From Opitutus sp. GAS368 (lineage in GTDB: Bacteria > Verrucomicrobiota > Verrucomicrobiia > Opitutales > UBA953): 6,091 nucleotides of DNA. The position numbers and the translations under genes are program-made. The DNA is taken from positions 1 through 6,091 of the forward strand of contig CAMDQP010000066.1 of assembly GCA_945906115.1 (NCBI GenBank), written 5' to 3'. Shown in pieces: positions 5,950 through 6,091 of the stretch. Each line of letters opens with the position of its first letter. Position 1 is the first letter of the stretch. The notes below the pieces were generated by a model. The model was not told where the DNA came from, did no database searches, and saw only the letters and a list, made by a program, of their open reading frames with translations.

Positions 5950-6091
5950 GTGACAGTAAGATGGCTTTTCACCCCATCGTCACCTTGGCGTAGCCGAAAA
6001 ACCATGACACACATCCGCCACTCTCCCGACAAAAACACGTCACTCCCCGTGTGATATTAATAATAGATAAGCAGACTCGGGCGGAGAGCAT
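5950..6091. other. Intergenic region upstream of the nuclease gene
   Basis: No coding pattern is visible in these 142 bases. The patch GATATTAATAATAGATAA (6053-6070) is strikingly A/T-rich against the GC-rich surroundings and contains -10-like hexamers on both strands (for example TATTAT on the minus strand), without a good -35. It is the likeliest promoter site for the nuclease gene, for a rightward gene beyond the window, or for both. The last bases (GCGGAGAGCAT) contain GGAG and could be a ribosome-binding site for such a rightward gene, which cannot be tested here. Confidence 0.35.

Overview
The window looks like chromosomal DNA from a member of the PVC superphylum, most likely Verrucomicrobiota, with Opitutae as a tentative guess. 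The main clue is the partial gene at the left edge. It joins the end of a propeller-type dehydrogenase domain, HEAT-like repeats and a C-terminal CxxCH heme domain, an architecture that is expanded in Planctomycetes and Verrucomicrobia. High GC content with mostly C/G third codon positions, and ribosomal protein genes without Shine-Dalgarno sequences, fit that assignment but do not prove it.

Layout. Positions 1-1446 (+) hold the C-terminal 481 residues of the heme-binding protein. A 177-base gap follows, with a good intrinsic terminator and a GC-rich stretch that may fold as a leader RNA. Positions 1624-4306 (+) hold a compact housekeeping operon: rplY (bL25, Ctc form), pth (peptidyl-tRNA hydrolase), rpsF (bS6), ssb (single-stranded DNA-binding protein) and rplI (bL9). 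It ends at a strong hairpin terminator (4332-4354) that can work in both directions. Positions 4375-5889 (-) hold a convergent gene for an exported endonuclease/exonuclease/phosphatase (EEP) family protein. The last 142 bases (5950-6091) show no gene; an A/T-rich patch near 6053-6070 may be a promoter.

How the genes work together. bL25 (5S rRNA/central protuberance), bS6 (30S platform) and bL9 (L1-stalk side) are ribosome parts, Pth recycles peptidyl-tRNA released by stalled ribosomes, and SSB coats single-stranded DNA. The grouping resembles the widespread rpsF-ssb-rpsR-rplI cluster joined to rplY-pth, but rpsR (bS18) is missing. The flanking cytochrome-like and nuclease genes are probably separate transcription units acting in the cell envelope or periplasm.

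I see no mobile element, CRISPR array, tRNA or rRNA, and no convincing new multi-gene system. The points most worth a second look are the structured bL25 leader candidate, the A/C-rich SD-less leaders with short shared motifs, the missing rpsR, and the unassigned C-terminal domain of the secreted nuclease.
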